Part shown: piece after piece, positions 42,659 through 51,953 of the stretch
Layout: each line of letters begins with the position of its first letter
How positions within the stretch are numbered: position 1 is the first letter of the stretch
Assembly (NCBI RefSeq): GCF_013371465.1
Contig: NZ_JABWDU010000002.1
Location: 971,666 to 1,035,665, forward strand
Length of the DNA stretch: 64,000 nucleotides
DNA from: Ensifer oleiphilus
GTDB lineage: Bacteria; Pseudomonadota; Alphaproteobacteria; Rhizobiales; Rhizobiaceae
Direction of reading: 5' to 3'
The notes under the pieces: model-generated
Told to the model about the DNA's origin: nothing
Database searches by the model: none
What the model saw: only the letters and a program-made list of their open reading frames with translations
Made by a program: the position numbers and the translations under genes

Positions 42659-43573
42659 TTGGCCGGAACGATGCTGTCGATCGGGGAGTGCATGGTCGAA
42701 TTGATGCAGGCCGAGGGCGGCCTGCTGCGCAAAGGCTATGCTGGCGATACCTTCAACGCCGCCTATTACGCTCGCCTGTTCCTGCCGACCGACTGGACGG
42801 TCGGCTATTGCTCTGCCGTCGGCACCGACACGATCTCCGACGAAATGCTCGCCTTCATGGCCGAGAAAGGCATCGAGACGGCCTCCGTGCGCAAGATCGA
42901 GGGCCGCACGCCAGGCCTTTACATGATCCACCTGAAAGACGGCGAGCGCAGCTTCTCCTATTGGCGCTCGGCTTCAGCCGCACGGCTCTTGGCCGACGAC
43001 CCCGACCATCTGCGCCGCGCCACCGAGAGCGCCGACCTCATCCTGTTTTCCGGCATTACGCTCGCGATCCTTTCGCCCGACGCCGTGGAAACCCTGCTTG
43101 CCGAACTGCGCCGCGCCAAGGCGGCGGGCAAACGCGTCGTTTTCGATCCCAATATCCGCCCACGCCTGTGGGACGATGCCGAGCGAATGCGCCGGACGCT
43201 GACCGACGGCGCCCGCGCCGCCAGCCTGGTGATGCCGAGCTTCGATGATGAAGTCACGCATTTCGGCGACACCTCGATCGCAGCCACGATCGCGCGCTAC
43301 AAGGCGCTGGGTGTGGCGGACGTGGTCGTCAAGGACGGGGAAAAGGGTGTGACCCTGGCTTTCGAGGGACCAGACATAAGCCACGTCCCGGCAACGCCTG
43401 TCGAGCGCGTGGTCGATACCACAAGTGCCGGCGACAGCTTCAACGGCGCCTTCCTTTCCCGCCTTGTCACGGGCGACACGCCGAGCGAGGCTGCAGCCTT
43501 TGCGGCTCGCATTGCTGCGGGCGTCATCGGCCATCACGGCGCGCTCGTCGATAAGGCCAAGCTCGTCGGCTGA
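42659..43573 (+). CDS. PfkB-family sugar kinase (2-keto-3-deoxygluconate kinase-like)
   Basis: A 304-residue kinase of the ribokinase/PfkB fold. SIGECMVELMQ near the start, GYAGDTFNAAYYARL (sugar-binding region), VVFDPNIRPRLW, and DTTSAGDSFNGAFLS (anion hole with catalytic Asp) match KdgK best. GGGAGAGAAGACG leads to a TTG at 42659, chosen over the ATG at 42671 for spacing. It is divergent from the GH13 gene with a 178-bp gap. Substrate is by similarity only. Confidence 0.88.
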   Translation: MAGTMLSIGECMVELMQAEGGLLRKGYAGDTFNAAYYARLFLPTDWTVGYCSAVGTDTISDEMLAFMAEKGIETASVRKIEGRTPGLYMIHLKDGERSFSYWRSASAARLLADDPDHLRRATESADLILFSGITLAILSPDAVETLLAELRRAKAAGKRVVFDPNIRPRLWDDAERMRRTLTDGARAASLVMPSFDDEVTHFGDTSIAATIARYKALGVADVVVKDGEKGVTLAFEGPDISHVPATPVERVVDTTSAGDSFNGAFLSRLVTGDTPSEAAAFAARIAAGVIGHHGALVDKAKLVG

Positions 43574-43608
43574 CGCGCCGCTTCGGCGTTGCCATCGCCG
43601 CACGCATT

Positions 43609-43644
43609 GATCGGTTCGGCGCCAAGTTTGATCCGTTCGGCGCC
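43609..43644 (+). repeat. Tandem 21-bp repeat upstream of the YbhB gene
   Basis: GATCGGTTCGGCGCC (43609-43623) and GATCCGTTCGGCGCC (43630-43644) are direct repeats with one difference and starts 21 bp apart. This is the classical spacing of AraC-family half-sites. It lies 57 bp before the YbhB gene, with an AraC-type gene 0.7 kb downstream. Confidence 0.6.
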
Positions 43645-43700
43645 GAAGGGATCGCCGTTTGCGCTAATTTTCCCGCATCTACTTGAAGGAGATGCAGGAA

Positions 43701-44246
43701 ATGAACCGTTTTCACACTCTGGCGTTTGCCGCCTCGATGCTTACCGCCGGCGCCGCGGAAGCAGCCGATTTCACCGTGACCAGCCCAGACTTTGCCGGGG
43801 GCCAGGTGCAGCAGGCGCAGTTTGCCGCGGGCATGGGCTGCATCGGCAAGAATCTGTCGCCAGCGATCACCTGGGCCAATGCGCCTGAGGGCACCAAGAG
43901 CTTCGTCGTCACCCTCTACGACAAGGATGCGCCGACCGGCTCGGGCTGGTGGCATTGGGTGGCGATCGACATCCCGGCCGACGTCACCGCACTCGATGGC
44001 GGCGCCGGCAGCGACATCTCGAAAATGCCGGCAGGTGCGGTGACGATCGCCAATGACGCCGGTCAGCGCGGTTTTGGCGGCGCCTGCCCACCAGAAGGCG
44101 AAGTCCACGACTACACCATCACCGTCAAGGCGCTGAGCGTCGAGAAACTGCCGGTGCCGCCAGAGGCATCGCCCGCTCTGGTCGGCTTCGTCAGCAACAT
44201 GAACACGCTCGCCTCAGCGACGATATCCGCCAGGGGAAGCCGATAG
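43701..44246 (+). CDS. YbhB/YbcL family (PEBP-like) exported protein
   Basis: A 181-residue protein of the phosphatidylethanolamine-binding/Raf-kinase-inhibitor-like family. It has a signal peptide (about 1-21, ...AAEAAD), then NLSPAITWANAPEGTKSFVV, LYDKDAPTGSGWWHWVAIDIPA and FGGACPPEGEVHDYTITVKAL, all family hallmarks. It is periplasmic. Function unknown in bacteria. GGAGATGCAGGAA precedes the ATG at 43701. It is probably controlled by the AraC-type regulator encoded next. Confidence 0.9.
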   Translation: MNRFHTLAFAASMLTAGAAEAADFTVTSPDFAGGQVQQAQFAAGMGCIGKNLSPAITWANAPEGTKSFVVTLYDKDAPTGSGWWHWVAIDIPADVTALDGGAGSDISKMPAGAVTIANDAGQRGFGGACPPEGEVHDYTITVKALSVEKLPVPPEASPALVGFVSNMNTLASATISARGSR

Positions 44247-44350
44247 CCCCGCCCGCCCGCCACGGTGATCGAACGCCGCTCGGCTTGCCCGCAGCGGCGT
44301 TTCCGCGCTACCACCGATCTCCGGGCCGCTCGCCGAGGGAATGAAGCCGC

Positions 44351-45154
44351 GTGAACCACAAGATCTCCGTTCGGCCAGGCGCTGGCGCTGCGGCCCAAAT
44401 CGTTCAGTACAACCGGCTGCGCTACTCGAACATCCTCATCGAGCAGCCGGTCATCATTGTCGTCGAACGCGGCACGAAGATCCTGCGCCAAGGTGATTTC
44501 GAATGTGTGATCGCGCCCGGCGAGGCCGTTGCCCTCCAACAGGGCCAGGTGTTCGATGTGGTCAACGCGGCAGAAAACGACGCCGCCTATCTCGCCCGAT
44601 GGGTCGCCTTCGATCCGCAGATCATCGCGGCCTTCCATCCAACGAAGGATATCGGCACACCGATCGACAAGGCGCATCTCCTCACGGGTCTGCAGCCAGC
44701 CTTTCTCGACGCCTTCAGTGCGGCGGCAAGGGCCGTCGCAGAGCCCGAGTGCATCCCCTTGCCTGTCGCCCGACACCGGGTCGGCGAGTTGCTCATCTGG
44801 CTGAATGTTTCAGGCGGCTTCTTTCGTCCCGTCAACACCACAAGCTTTGCCGAGAGGGCTCGGCAGAACCTCATGGGCGATCCGGGCACGCCATGGACGG
44901 GCAGCGCCCTTGGCAAGCGGCTCGGCGTCAGCGAGGCGACCTTGCGGCGCAAGCTTTCCGCCGAAGGCTGGTCGTTTCAGCAGCTCTTGACCGACGTGCG
45001 CATGTCCGCTGCCATGCAGATGCTGCAGTCATCTGACGTGCCCGTGCTGCATATCGCCCAGCAGGTCGGTTACGAATCGCAGTCGCGTTTCGCCGCCCGC
45101 TTCCGCCAGCGCTTTGGCTTTCCGCCGAGCGCGATCCGCGGCCACAGGCGCTGA
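44351..45154 (+). CDS. AraC-family transcriptional regulator
   Basis: A 267-residue regulator read from a GTG at 44351 with GAGGGA upstream. The N-terminal cupin-like effector domain (about 1-155) precedes a double helix-turn-helix (about 170-265). That region includes LGKRLGVSEATLRRKLSAEG and LHIAQQVGYESQSRFAARFRQRFGFPPSAIR. The same strand and proximity to the YbhB gene and its tandem repeat make that gene a likely target. Convergent with der, 10 bp apart. Confidence 0.9.
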   Translation: MNHKISVRPGAGAAAQIVQYNRLRYSNILIEQPVIIVVERGTKILRQGDFECVIAPGEAVALQQGQVFDVVNAAENDAAYLARWVAFDPQIIAAFHPTKDIGTPIDKAHLLTGLQPAFLDAFSAAARAVAEPECIPLPVARHRVGELLIWLNVSGGFFRPVNTTSFAERARQNLMGDPGTPWTGSALGKRLGVSEATLRRKLSAEGWSFQQLLTDVRMSAAMQMLQSSDVPVLHIAQQVGYESQSRFAARFRQRFGFPPSAIRGHRR

Positions 45155-45164
45155 CGCCTTGGGC

Positions 45165-46595
45165 TTAGCGCTTCTTGCGCTTGTTTTCGAAGGGGTTCTC
45201 CGACGCGCGATAGTGGATGCGGATCGGCACGCCCGGCAGATCGAAATCATTGCGCAAGCCGTTGATCAGGTAGCGCGTATAGGATTCCGGCAGCGCGTCG
45301 GGGCGCGTGCACGAGATCATGAAGCCCGGCGGGCGGGCCTTCACCTGTGTCATGTATTTCAGCTTCAGCCGGCGGCCGGAGACGGCCGGTGGCGGATGCT
45401 GCACCTGCTGGGAATCGAGCCAACGGTTGAGACGCGCCGTCGAAATGCGACGGTTCCAGGTTCTGTCGGTGTCGATGATCGCCTGCATCAGGCGGTCGAG
45501 ACCGTAGCCGGTATGGCCGGATATCGGGATGGCGCGAATGCCGCGCGCCTGCGGCAGCAGCCGCTCGGTCTTTTCGCGCAGGTCGGCAAGCACCGCCTGC
45601 CAGTCTTCAACCAGATCCCACTTGTTGAAGGCGATGACGGCGGCACGACCTTCGCGAATGATCAGGTCGACGATCTGCAGATCCTGCTTTTCGAACGGAA
45701 TGGTCGCGTCGAAGACGATGACCACCGTTTCCGCAAAGCGGATGGCGCGCAGCGCATCGGCAACCGAGAGCTTTTCCAGCTTCTCCTGCACCTTGGCCTT
45801 GCGGCGCATGCCGGCCGTGTCGAACATCTTGATGGTGCGGCCGCGCCAGTCCCATTCGACTGAGATCGAATCGCGGGTAATGCCGGCTTCCGGTCCGGTC
45901 AAAAGCCGGTCTTCGCCGAGAAAGCGGTTGATCAGCGTCGATTTGCCGGCATTCGGGCGGCCGACGATCGCCACGCGCAGCGGCTTGGTTTCGTCATAGG
46001 CGGGCTCGGCCTCGTCGTCCTCTTCCCCCGTCTCGCCGGTGGTCGGGCGCAGGTCGATGTCGGTCTCGGCGACGTCGTCTTCCGGCGGATAGGCCCGCTC
46101 CTCGCCGATCGCGGCGACGATCGCGTCGCGCAGATCGAGCATGCCCTGGCCATGCTCGGCCGAAATCGGGCACGGATCACCGAGCCCGAGCGTGAAGGCA
46201 TCATAAAAGCCGCCGTCGGAACCGCGCGCTTCGGACTTGTTGGCGACGAGCACCACCGGTTTGCCGCGCCGGCGCAGCATCTCGGCCAGCGTCTCGTCGG
46301 CCGGCGTCAGGCCCGCCTTGGCATCGACCACGAACAGCGACAGGTCTGCCTCGTCGATCGCAGCTTCCGTCTGCGCCCACATCCGGCCCTGCAGGCTGTC
46401 GGGCGCCGACTGTTCGAGACCGGCGGTATCGATGATGCGGAAGCGCAGGTCGATGAGCTTGGCATCTCCAGGGCGGCGGTCGCGGGTCACACCCGGCGTA
46501 TCGTCGACGAGCGCCAGCTTCTTGCCAACCAGACGATTGAACAAGGTGGACTTGCCGACATTGGGGCGCCCGACGATGGCGACGGTGAAACTCAT
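45165..46595 (-). CDS. der: Ribosome-associated GTPase Der (EngA)
   Basis: A 476-residue protein with two tandem GTPase domains, GRPNVGKST at about 9-17 and GRPNAGKST at about 210, followed by a KH-like domain. It is required for 50S ribosome assembly. [10 protein letters not shown] and [12 protein letters not shown] are the switch regions. The C-terminal tail is short and basic. The start at 46595 was chosen as [15 protein letters not shown]; 11 codons upstream do not fit. A 41-bp palindrome separates it from the YfgM-like gene. Confidence 0.96.
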   Translation of the reverse strand: MSFTVAIVGRPNVGKSTLFNRLVGKKLALVDDTPGVTRDRRPGDAKLIDLRFRIIDTAGLEQSAPDSLQGRMWAQTEAAIDEADLSLFVVDAKAGLTPADETLAEMLRRRGKPVVLVANKSEARGSDGGFYDAFTLGLGDPCPISAEHGQGMLDLRDAIVAAIGEERAYPPEDDVAETDIDLRPTTGETGEEDDEAEPAYDETKPLRVAIVGRPNAGKSTLINRFLGEDRLLTGPEAGITRDSISVEWDWRGRTIKMFDTAGMRRKAKVQEKLEKLSVADALRAIRFAETVVIVFDATIPFEKQDLQIVDLIIREGRAAVIAFNKWDLVEDWQAVLADLREKTERLLPQARGIRAIPISGHTGYGLDRLMQAIIDTDRTWNRRISTARLNRWLDSQQVQHPPPAVSGRRLKLKYMTQVKARPPGFMISCTRPDALPESYTRYLINGLRNDFDLPGVPIRIHYRASENPFENKRKKR

Positions 46596-46668
46596 GAACG
46601 TATCCGTTTCCGACTGAAAGCGCTGCACGTCCTCAAGACATACAGCGCCCCAACACTTTGAAAATCAA

Positions 46669-46709
46669 CATATCCTTTCCAGAGACCGGATCCGGTCTCC
46701 AGGGATATG
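46669..46709. repeat. Long perfect palindrome between yfgM-like gene and der
   Basis: GAGACCGGATCCGGTCTC (46682-46699) is an 18-bp perfect palindrome nested in CATATCC (46669-46675) and GGATATG (46703-46709). No T-run follows. It could be a DNA-protein site or an mRNA processing hairpin. Confidence 0.7.
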
Positions 46710-46712
46710 CGC

Positions 46713-47381
46713 TTAGGCTTTGCCGCTCGCGGCAATGACGTCGAGCAGCATCTGCGCCCGGCCTGCGACATTGCGCGGGCTCTGGGCGTCATCGACGATC
46801 TGTTGGAACCAGCTCTTCGCCTTGGCGACATCGCCGGCCTTGTAGGCAGACAGGCCGAGCGCCTCGCGCGCCGAGTGGCGCATGTTGTTCTGCGGTACGG
46901 CGAGTTGCTCGACCTCCGCCGAAACCTGATCATAGGTGCCTGCGTCGACCAGCAGGTAGGCCGCACGCAGACGGGCTGCATCGCGCAGCGCCTCGGGCAG
47001 GCTTGTATCCTTGCCGATTTCGGAGAAGGCCTTGACGGCGGCATCGGTCTCGCCCTTTTCCGCCTGCAGCGTCGCTGCACGAAGACGAGCCAGCACCGGA
47101 TAGGCGCCGTAGCCATCCTTCTGCAGGGCGTCGAGAGCGGTCAGCGCCTCGTCGGCCTTGTTTTCCTTGGCAAGGTTCAGCGCCTGCAGGAACTCGTCGC
47201 CGGACTTCGACGACGCGTTGTCGCTCCAGTAGTCGTAGCCGACCTTGCCGATGGTTCCCACAACGATCAGCACGGCGATCGCCACGATGACGCCGCCGAA
47301 ACGAGCCCAGATGTTCTTCATCTGGTCCGAACGCAGTTCTTCATTCACCTCGCGGATAAAGCTGTCGTCTTGGTTCGCCAT
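46713..47381 (-). CDS. YfgM-like tetratricopeptide protein
   Basis: A 222-residue inner-membrane protein. One transmembrane segment (about 28-48, FGGVIVAIAVLIVVGTIG) is followed by TPR-like helices (LARLRAATLQAEKGETDAAVKAF, LGLSAYKAGDVAKAKSWFQQI). In E. coli YfgM sits with SecYEG and PpiD and lies near der, the same neighbourhood as here. ATG at 47381 preferred; a TTG one codon upstream is possible. Role in export quality control is by analogy. Confidence 0.85.
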   Translation of the reverse strand: MANQDDSFIREVNEELRSDQMKNIWARFGGVIVAIAVLIVVGTIGKVGYDYWSDNASSKSGDEFLQALNLAKENKADEALTALDALQKDGYGAYPVLARLRAATLQAEKGETDAAVKAFSEIGKDTSLPEALRDAARLRAAYLLVDAGTYDQVSAEVEQLAVPQNNMRHSAREALGLSAYKAGDVAKAKSWFQQIVDDAQSPRNVAGRAQMLLDVIAASGKA

Positions 47382-47474
47382 CAATTGCCCCGGCCTCTCG
47401 GCCTTCCCTGCACGCTAATAGGATTTTGCGCCTTCTACCCGATTTTGCGGCAGTTGTAAGGGGGCGCGCGTTAT

Positions 47475-48062
47475 TTAGCCGACAACGATGGGCGAAACCC
47501 CGATCACCAGTTCGTGCAATTTCCAGACGATCACGCCGTAAAGGGCGGCACCAAGCACGATGGCAATGAGGTCATAACGATAGGAAGCGAAGGCCGGATA
47601 AGTGATTTCACCGGCGCGCCAGCGCTTCTTCATCGAGATGCGCAGGATCACCGCCCACACGAGGAAGGTGCCGAACAACAGCACCGACGACGTCTCGCCA
47701 TTGGCAAGCAGGTGGGCGAGCGCCCAGATCTTGATTGCAAGGATAGCGGGATGCTTGGTGGCCGTCCTGATCTTGCCCGGGGGCAGATAGGCGGCGACGA
47801 GACAGATGCTGGCAATCAACATCAGCGTCAGCGCGATATGAGCGAGGAAGACTGGAGGCGTGTAGAGCATGCCGGTGGTGGCGCGTGCCTGGTCGAAGCC
47901 ATAGGCGATCAGGCCGAGACCGGCGAGCGCCGAGATGCCGTGGATCGTATGCCAGGCACCGGTACCACTGCGTGCAATCACAGATGCGCGCAGGCCGGGC
48001 GCAAAACTGCGAACGAGGTGGATGCCCAGGAAGATCACGATACCCAATATCAGCAGCGCCAT
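47475..48062 (-). CDS. NnrU family membrane protein
   Basis: A 195-residue inner-membrane protein with about six hydrophobic segments. The NnrU family blocks IHLVRSFAPGLR, WHTIHGISALAGLGLIAYGF, TKHPAILAIKIWALAHLLANGE and YDLIAIVLGAALYGVI are visible. In denitrifiers NnrU is linked to nitric oxide reduction, and related enzymes (15-cis-zeta-carotene isomerase type) share the fold. No denitrification genes lie here, so the role is open. Confidence 0.85.
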   Translation of the reverse strand: MALLILGIVIFLGIHLVRSFAPGLRASVIARSGTGAWHTIHGISALAGLGLIAYGFDQARATTGMLYTPPVFLAHIALTLMLIASICLVAAYLPPGKIRTATKHPAILAIKIWALAHLLANGETSSVLLFGTFLVWAVILRISMKKRWRAGEITYPAFASYRYDLIAIVLGAALYGVIVWKLHELVIGVSPIVVG

Positions 48063-48194
48063 GTCGTCACCCGTCCTTCATTGTTGTTCTGTCGGCTATC
48101 GACATAGCCGGAGTACACAGAAATTTCCAGACAGATCAAAGGATTGCCGCATTCCTGGATAAAGGGACGGCATACGCAAATCGTCGCAGATATC

Positions 48195-49214
48195 ATGATC
48201 CGAACATTTATTGCCCTTTCCCTCGCCCTTACCCCTGCCCTCGCTTCGGCCAACGAACCTGCGGCCGAAAGTGCCGTGGCTACTGTTCCGGCCAAGGACA
48301 AGCAGCTCGTCATCGTCTCCTTCGATGGAGCGCATGACAACGCGCTGTGGGAAAAGAGCCTTGATATGGCCAAGCGCACCAATGCGCATTTCACCTATTT
48401 CCTTTCCTGCACCTTCCTGATGACGCGCGCCGACGGCAGAGAGATCTACAAGCCGCCAGGAATGAAACCGGGCCGCTCCAATGTCGGCTTTGCCCAGAGC
48501 CGTGATGAGATCGCCACCCGCGCCGGTCATATCTGGCAGGCCCATCTCGACGGCCACGACATTGCCAGCCACGCCTGCGGCCACTTCGACGGAAAGGGCT
48601 GGACGAAGGCCGACTGGCAGAGCGAATTTACGACCTTCGACGCGGCCTTGCGCGATGCCTGGAAGAAGGCTGACAAGCCGGACGCCGAACCGGAAGGCTG
48701 GGCGGAATTTGCCCGCACCGGCATCAAGGGTTTCCGCGCGCCCTACCTTTCGCTGAGCGACGGGTTGTTGCCCGCGCTCAAGGCCTCCGGCTTCACCTAT
48801 GACGCAAGTCTGGTGACCAAGGGACCGGGATGGCCGACGGAGAAGGACGGCCTGCCGCGCTTCGGCCTGCCGCTGATCCCCGAGGGACCATCCAAGCGCC
48901 CGGTCATTGGCATGGACTACAATCTGTTCGTGCGCCATTCCATGGGTGTGGAAAACAAGAAGGACAGCGCCACCTTCGAAGCCCGCACCTACGAGGCCTA
49001 CAGGAAAGCCTTCGACAAGGAATATGCCGGCGACCGCATCCCGCTGCAGCTCGGCTTCCATTTCGTCGAAATGAACGGCGGCGCCTATTGGCGCGCGCTT
49101 GACCGGCTCTTGACCGAGGTCTGCGGCAAGCCGGATGTTGCCTGCGTCAACTACGCTCAGGCGCTACCGATGATTGAGCAGGCAAAAAAGAAGGCGGATC
49201 GCTCCGCCTTCTGA
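48195..49214 (+). CDS. Secreted polysaccharide deacetylase family protein
   Basis: A 339-residue exported protein. A signal peptide (about 1-19) is followed by a NodB-like catalytic fold: LVIVSFDGAHDNALWEK (with the catalytic/metal Asp in the first motif), HDIASHACGHFDG (metal His residues) and GFRAPYLSLSDGLLPALKASGF. The metal-binding Asp-His-His set appears complete. The substrate, cell-wall or exopolysaccharide, is unknown. Its last codons contain the terminator hairpin of convergent bacA. Confidence 0.85.
   Translation: MIRTFIALSLALTPALASANEPAAESAVATVPAKDKQLVIVSFDGAHDNALWEKSLDMAKRTNAHFTYFLSCTFLMTRADGREIYKPPGMKPGRSNVGFAQSRDEIATRAGHIWQAHLDGHDIASHACGHFDGKGWTKADWQSEFTTFDAALRDAWKKADKPDAEPEGWAEFARTGIKGFRAPYLSLSDGLLPALKASGFTYDASLVTKGPGWPTEKDGLPRFGLPLIPEGPSKRPVIGMDYNLFVRHSMGVENKKDSATFEARTYEAYRKAFDKEYAGDRIPLQLGFHFVEMNGGAYWRALDRLLTEVCGKPDVACVNYAQALPMIEQAKKKADRSAF
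49184..49212 (-). terminator. bacA terminator within the end of the deacetylase gene
   Basis: On the minus strand AGAAGGCGGA pairs with TCCGCCTTCT around four bases, followed by TTTTTT (49184-49189). It lies in coding sequence (the K-K-K-A-D-R-S-A-F tail) of the convergent gene. Confidence 0.75.
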
Positions 49215-49235
49215 TTGGTTTGCATCCGGCCCGGA

Positions 49236-50495
49236 TCAGGCCAGCTCTTCTTCGCCACCCACCGCGATGAACTTCTGCTCGATTTGCGGCAGAGGTTCGT
49301 CGTCGATTGCCGCTTCGAAGGCGCGCAGACGCTTGTAGATCGACAAAAGCTCGACAATGGTCGGCCAGGACGAAACCAGGTATTGGAACGACGACGTCAC
49401 CTGTCCGAAGGCGCCCGAAATCTGATTCAACGCACCAAGCGTGATCTTGCCGGCGATGATCGACGGCGCCAGAATCAGCAGCGAGAAGATGCCGTTGATC
49501 TGCAGATAGAAAATACGGGCGATGTTGAAGTAGAGATAGTGGAAATAGAGCCGGAAATAGTTCCGGCGAACGTTTTCGAAGAGATCGGCGACGGTCGGCG
49601 GCTGGGCGCGATCGGCGTGGTCCTCGCCATAAACCAGTTCCTTGCGGTAGGCAGCTTCCACACGCTGGTTACGGAACTCGAGGCCCGGCAGCTTGATACC
49701 GACGATCGCCAGGAACACCGTACCGAACAGCGACCAAAGCACGGCGGCCGTGACCAGTGGATACGGAATGGCGCCGACGATCGGCAGTTCGGTGACATTG
49801 GCCGAAAGCCGGATCAACACCGGCGTAAACGCGATCAGCGTCATCACGCTGTCGATCAGGCTGACACCGAGGCCTTCCACGGTCGTGGAAAAGCGCATCG
49901 TATCTTCCTGCACGCGCTGCGAAGCACCTTCGATATGACGCAGCTTGCCCCAGTGGGCCATGTAATATTCGTTCATCGCTGTGCGCCAGCGGAAGATATA
50001 GTGGCTGACGAAGAAGCGGGTCATGACCGCCACTGCGACTGCGACCATGGCGATGCCGAGGAAGACGGCAATTTCCCCATAGAACTCCGCCGCGGTCACC
50101 ACCTTCGTCTTCGATACGATTGCCTGGATCAGATCCCAGAACGGCCCGTACCAGTTGTTGATCGCGACGCTCACCTGCACCTGAAAATAGGTGACGAACA
50201 GAATGAGGGCCGATCCGAGGATCGACCAGTTCTGCCAGGGGTGTGGCGAGTAGACATACCAGAATGCGGCGAACAACCCGACGACCAGCGCGAAGTACAG
50301 GTAGAACCAGAGGAAGGCAGGCGACCAGAAGGCAGAAATGCCGGTGATCGGCGGCGCATCGGCCGGCAAAGGCGGCATTCCGAAGACGGCACCCAACTGT
50401 TCGCCCCCGCCATACCAGAAGGCAATGGCGACCAGCGACCAGACCACAAAGGAAGTGAAAAAGAGCTTCGGCTTCGGAAAGAAGGATAGGAACAA
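49236..50495 (-). CDS. bacA: BacA peptide transporter
   Basis: A 419-residue inner-membrane transporter of the SbmA/BacA family, which imports peptides by proton gradient. In S. meliloti BacA is essential for survival inside legume nodules. [63 protein letters not shown], and [24 protein letters not shown] are highly conserved. About seven to eight hydrophobic segments occur. It is preceded by a 179-bp gap from an MFS gene and ends at a terminator that lies inside the convergent gene. Confidence 0.95.
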   Translation of the reverse strand: MFLSFFPKPKLFFTSFVVWSLVAIAFWYGGGEQLGAVFGMPPLPADAPPITGISAFWSPAFLWFYLYFALVVGLFAAFWYVYSPHPWQNWSILGSALILFVTYFQVQVSVAINNWYGPFWDLIQAIVSKTKVVTAAEFYGEIAVFLGIAMVAVAVAVMTRFFVSHYIFRWRTAMNEYYMAHWGKLRHIEGASQRVQEDTMRFSTTVEGLGVSLIDSVMTLIAFTPVLIRLSANVTELPIVGAIPYPLVTAAVLWSLFGTVFLAIVGIKLPGLEFRNQRVEAAYRKELVYGEDHADRAQPPTVADLFENVRRNYFRLYFHYLYFNIARIFYLQINGIFSLLILAPSIIAGKITLGALNQISGAFGQVTSSFQYLVSSWPTIVELLSIYKRLRAFEAAIDDEPLPQIEQKFIAVGGEEELA

Positions 50496-50674
50496 AGGAC
50501 GGCACTCTCGTTTCGGGGGAGGAGAACAACTCGCCTCCCGAAGCGCCGAAACTAGGGCAAACCGCCATTTTCAACAATCCGGTAATATGAACCTTACCGT
50601 TATTTCATCATGCCGGAAGGGAATGCCTTGCGACATTCAATCGTCGCCTCGAGGCCATCATCGATGGTCGCATT

Positions 50675-51874
50675 TCAACGGGGCAAGGCGGCCGAAATTC
50701 GCCTCAACTCCACCAATATGATGCCGCCGCAGACAAACAGCACGGCAGCCGCAATCAAGGTCGGTGCGGAAAAGCTGCCGGTGCGCTGTGCGAGCCAGCC
50801 TGCGACCACCGGGCCGACAATCTGGCCGATGCCGAACGCCGCCGTCATCAAGGCGAGTGCCTTGCGCGGGCTTTCAGGCGCGAGATGCCGGCCGATCTGC
50901 AGGCCGTAGGCGGTGATCATCATGAAGGTGGCGCCCAGCATCAGGCCGCCAGCGAGCGGCGCATAGGGCAGCGGTAGGCTGACGGTCAGCACAAGACCCA
51001 CCGCCTCGACCAGGAGGCCGATCGCATAGACCCCGGCAAGGCCGAACCGCGGCACGGCAAAGCGCCAGAGATAGACTGACAATGCAGCGCTCAGGCCCGT
51101 GATCAGCCAGGCGAGGAACTCGATGCTGTGGCCGCCGCTGGCGTCCCGGGCCATGGCAACGAGGAAGGTGGCGGTGATCACGTAGCCGAAGCCGAACAGG
51201 CCATAGGTCAGCGTCACCACCGTCAAGGGCCGCGTCCAGATAAGCGGCTTTTCGCGCACGGCGCCGTTGCCCGAGACGGCACCGGCCGGCAGCATGAGCG
51301 CGACGAGGATCGTGCCGACCAGGCCGACGAGTGCCCCGGTGAACCAGTCGGCTTGCGACGCCGAAAGCCCCGCAGCACCGGCAAGAGGTGCGGCCCAGAC
51401 GCAGAGCGAGGAGAAAGCGATACCGAGCCCGACGCCACCGAAATGCACCGCCGGCACATGTTCGGACCGTGCCAGCAGCCCGTGGCCAAGCACGATGCCG
51501 GAGATGAAGATCATCGAAAACGCGCTCGCAAGACCGGCCAGAAAGCGGATGAGGCTCAGAACAACGACAGAGGATGACAGCCCCATCGCCGCAAGCAGCA
51601 GCGTGGTCGCCAAAAGCGAAGCGAGCCCGATGCGGCGTTCATGCCCATGCGCCCAACCATAGGCGCCGAGCACGGCACCGGCGAGATAGCCGACGAAGTT
51701 CGCCGAGGCGATGACACCGGCATCGGCCGGCCTCAGGCCGAGGTCCGCCATCATCGCCGGCAGGATCGGCGTGTAGGAGAAGCGGCCGAAGCCCATGGCC
51801 ACCGCCATGGCGATGGCGCCGGCGGCAGCGGTCGAGGCGAGACTTGGCGAATGCGATCGATCGAGCGTAGTCAT
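50675..51874 (-). CDS. YbfB/YjiJ family MFS transporter
   Basis: A 399-residue inner-membrane protein with 12 hydrophobic segments. The family start AAAGAIAMAVAMGFGRFSYTPILPAMMADLGL is clear, and GYVITATFLVAMARD marks the second half. It lies between map and bacA on the same strand, with an 80-bp gap from map. Substrate unknown. Confidence 0.88.
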   Translation of the reverse strand: MTTLDRSHSPSLASTAAAGAIAMAVAMGFGRFSYTPILPAMMADLGLRPADAGVIASANFVGYLAGAVLGAYGWAHGHERRIGLASLLATTLLLAAMGLSSSVVVLSLIRFLAGLASAFSMIFISGIVLGHGLLARSEHVPAVHFGGVGLGIAFSSLCVWAAPLAGAAGLSASQADWFTGALVGLVGTILVALMLPAGAVSGNGAVREKPLIWTRPLTVVTLTYGLFGFGYVITATFLVAMARDASGGHSIEFLAWLITGLSAALSVYLWRFAVPRFGLAGVYAIGLLVEAVGLVLTVSLPLPYAPLAGGLMLGATFMMITAYGLQIGRHLAPESPRKALALMTAAFGIGQIVGPVVAGWLAQRTGSFSAPTLIAAAVLFVCGGIILVELRRISAALPR

Positions 51875-51953
51875 AGCAGTTTATCGCACTGCAAAACGGC
51901 CACCACAAATCACTATAATTGAATGTCCTATTGAAGGAATCGAACGATGCCCG

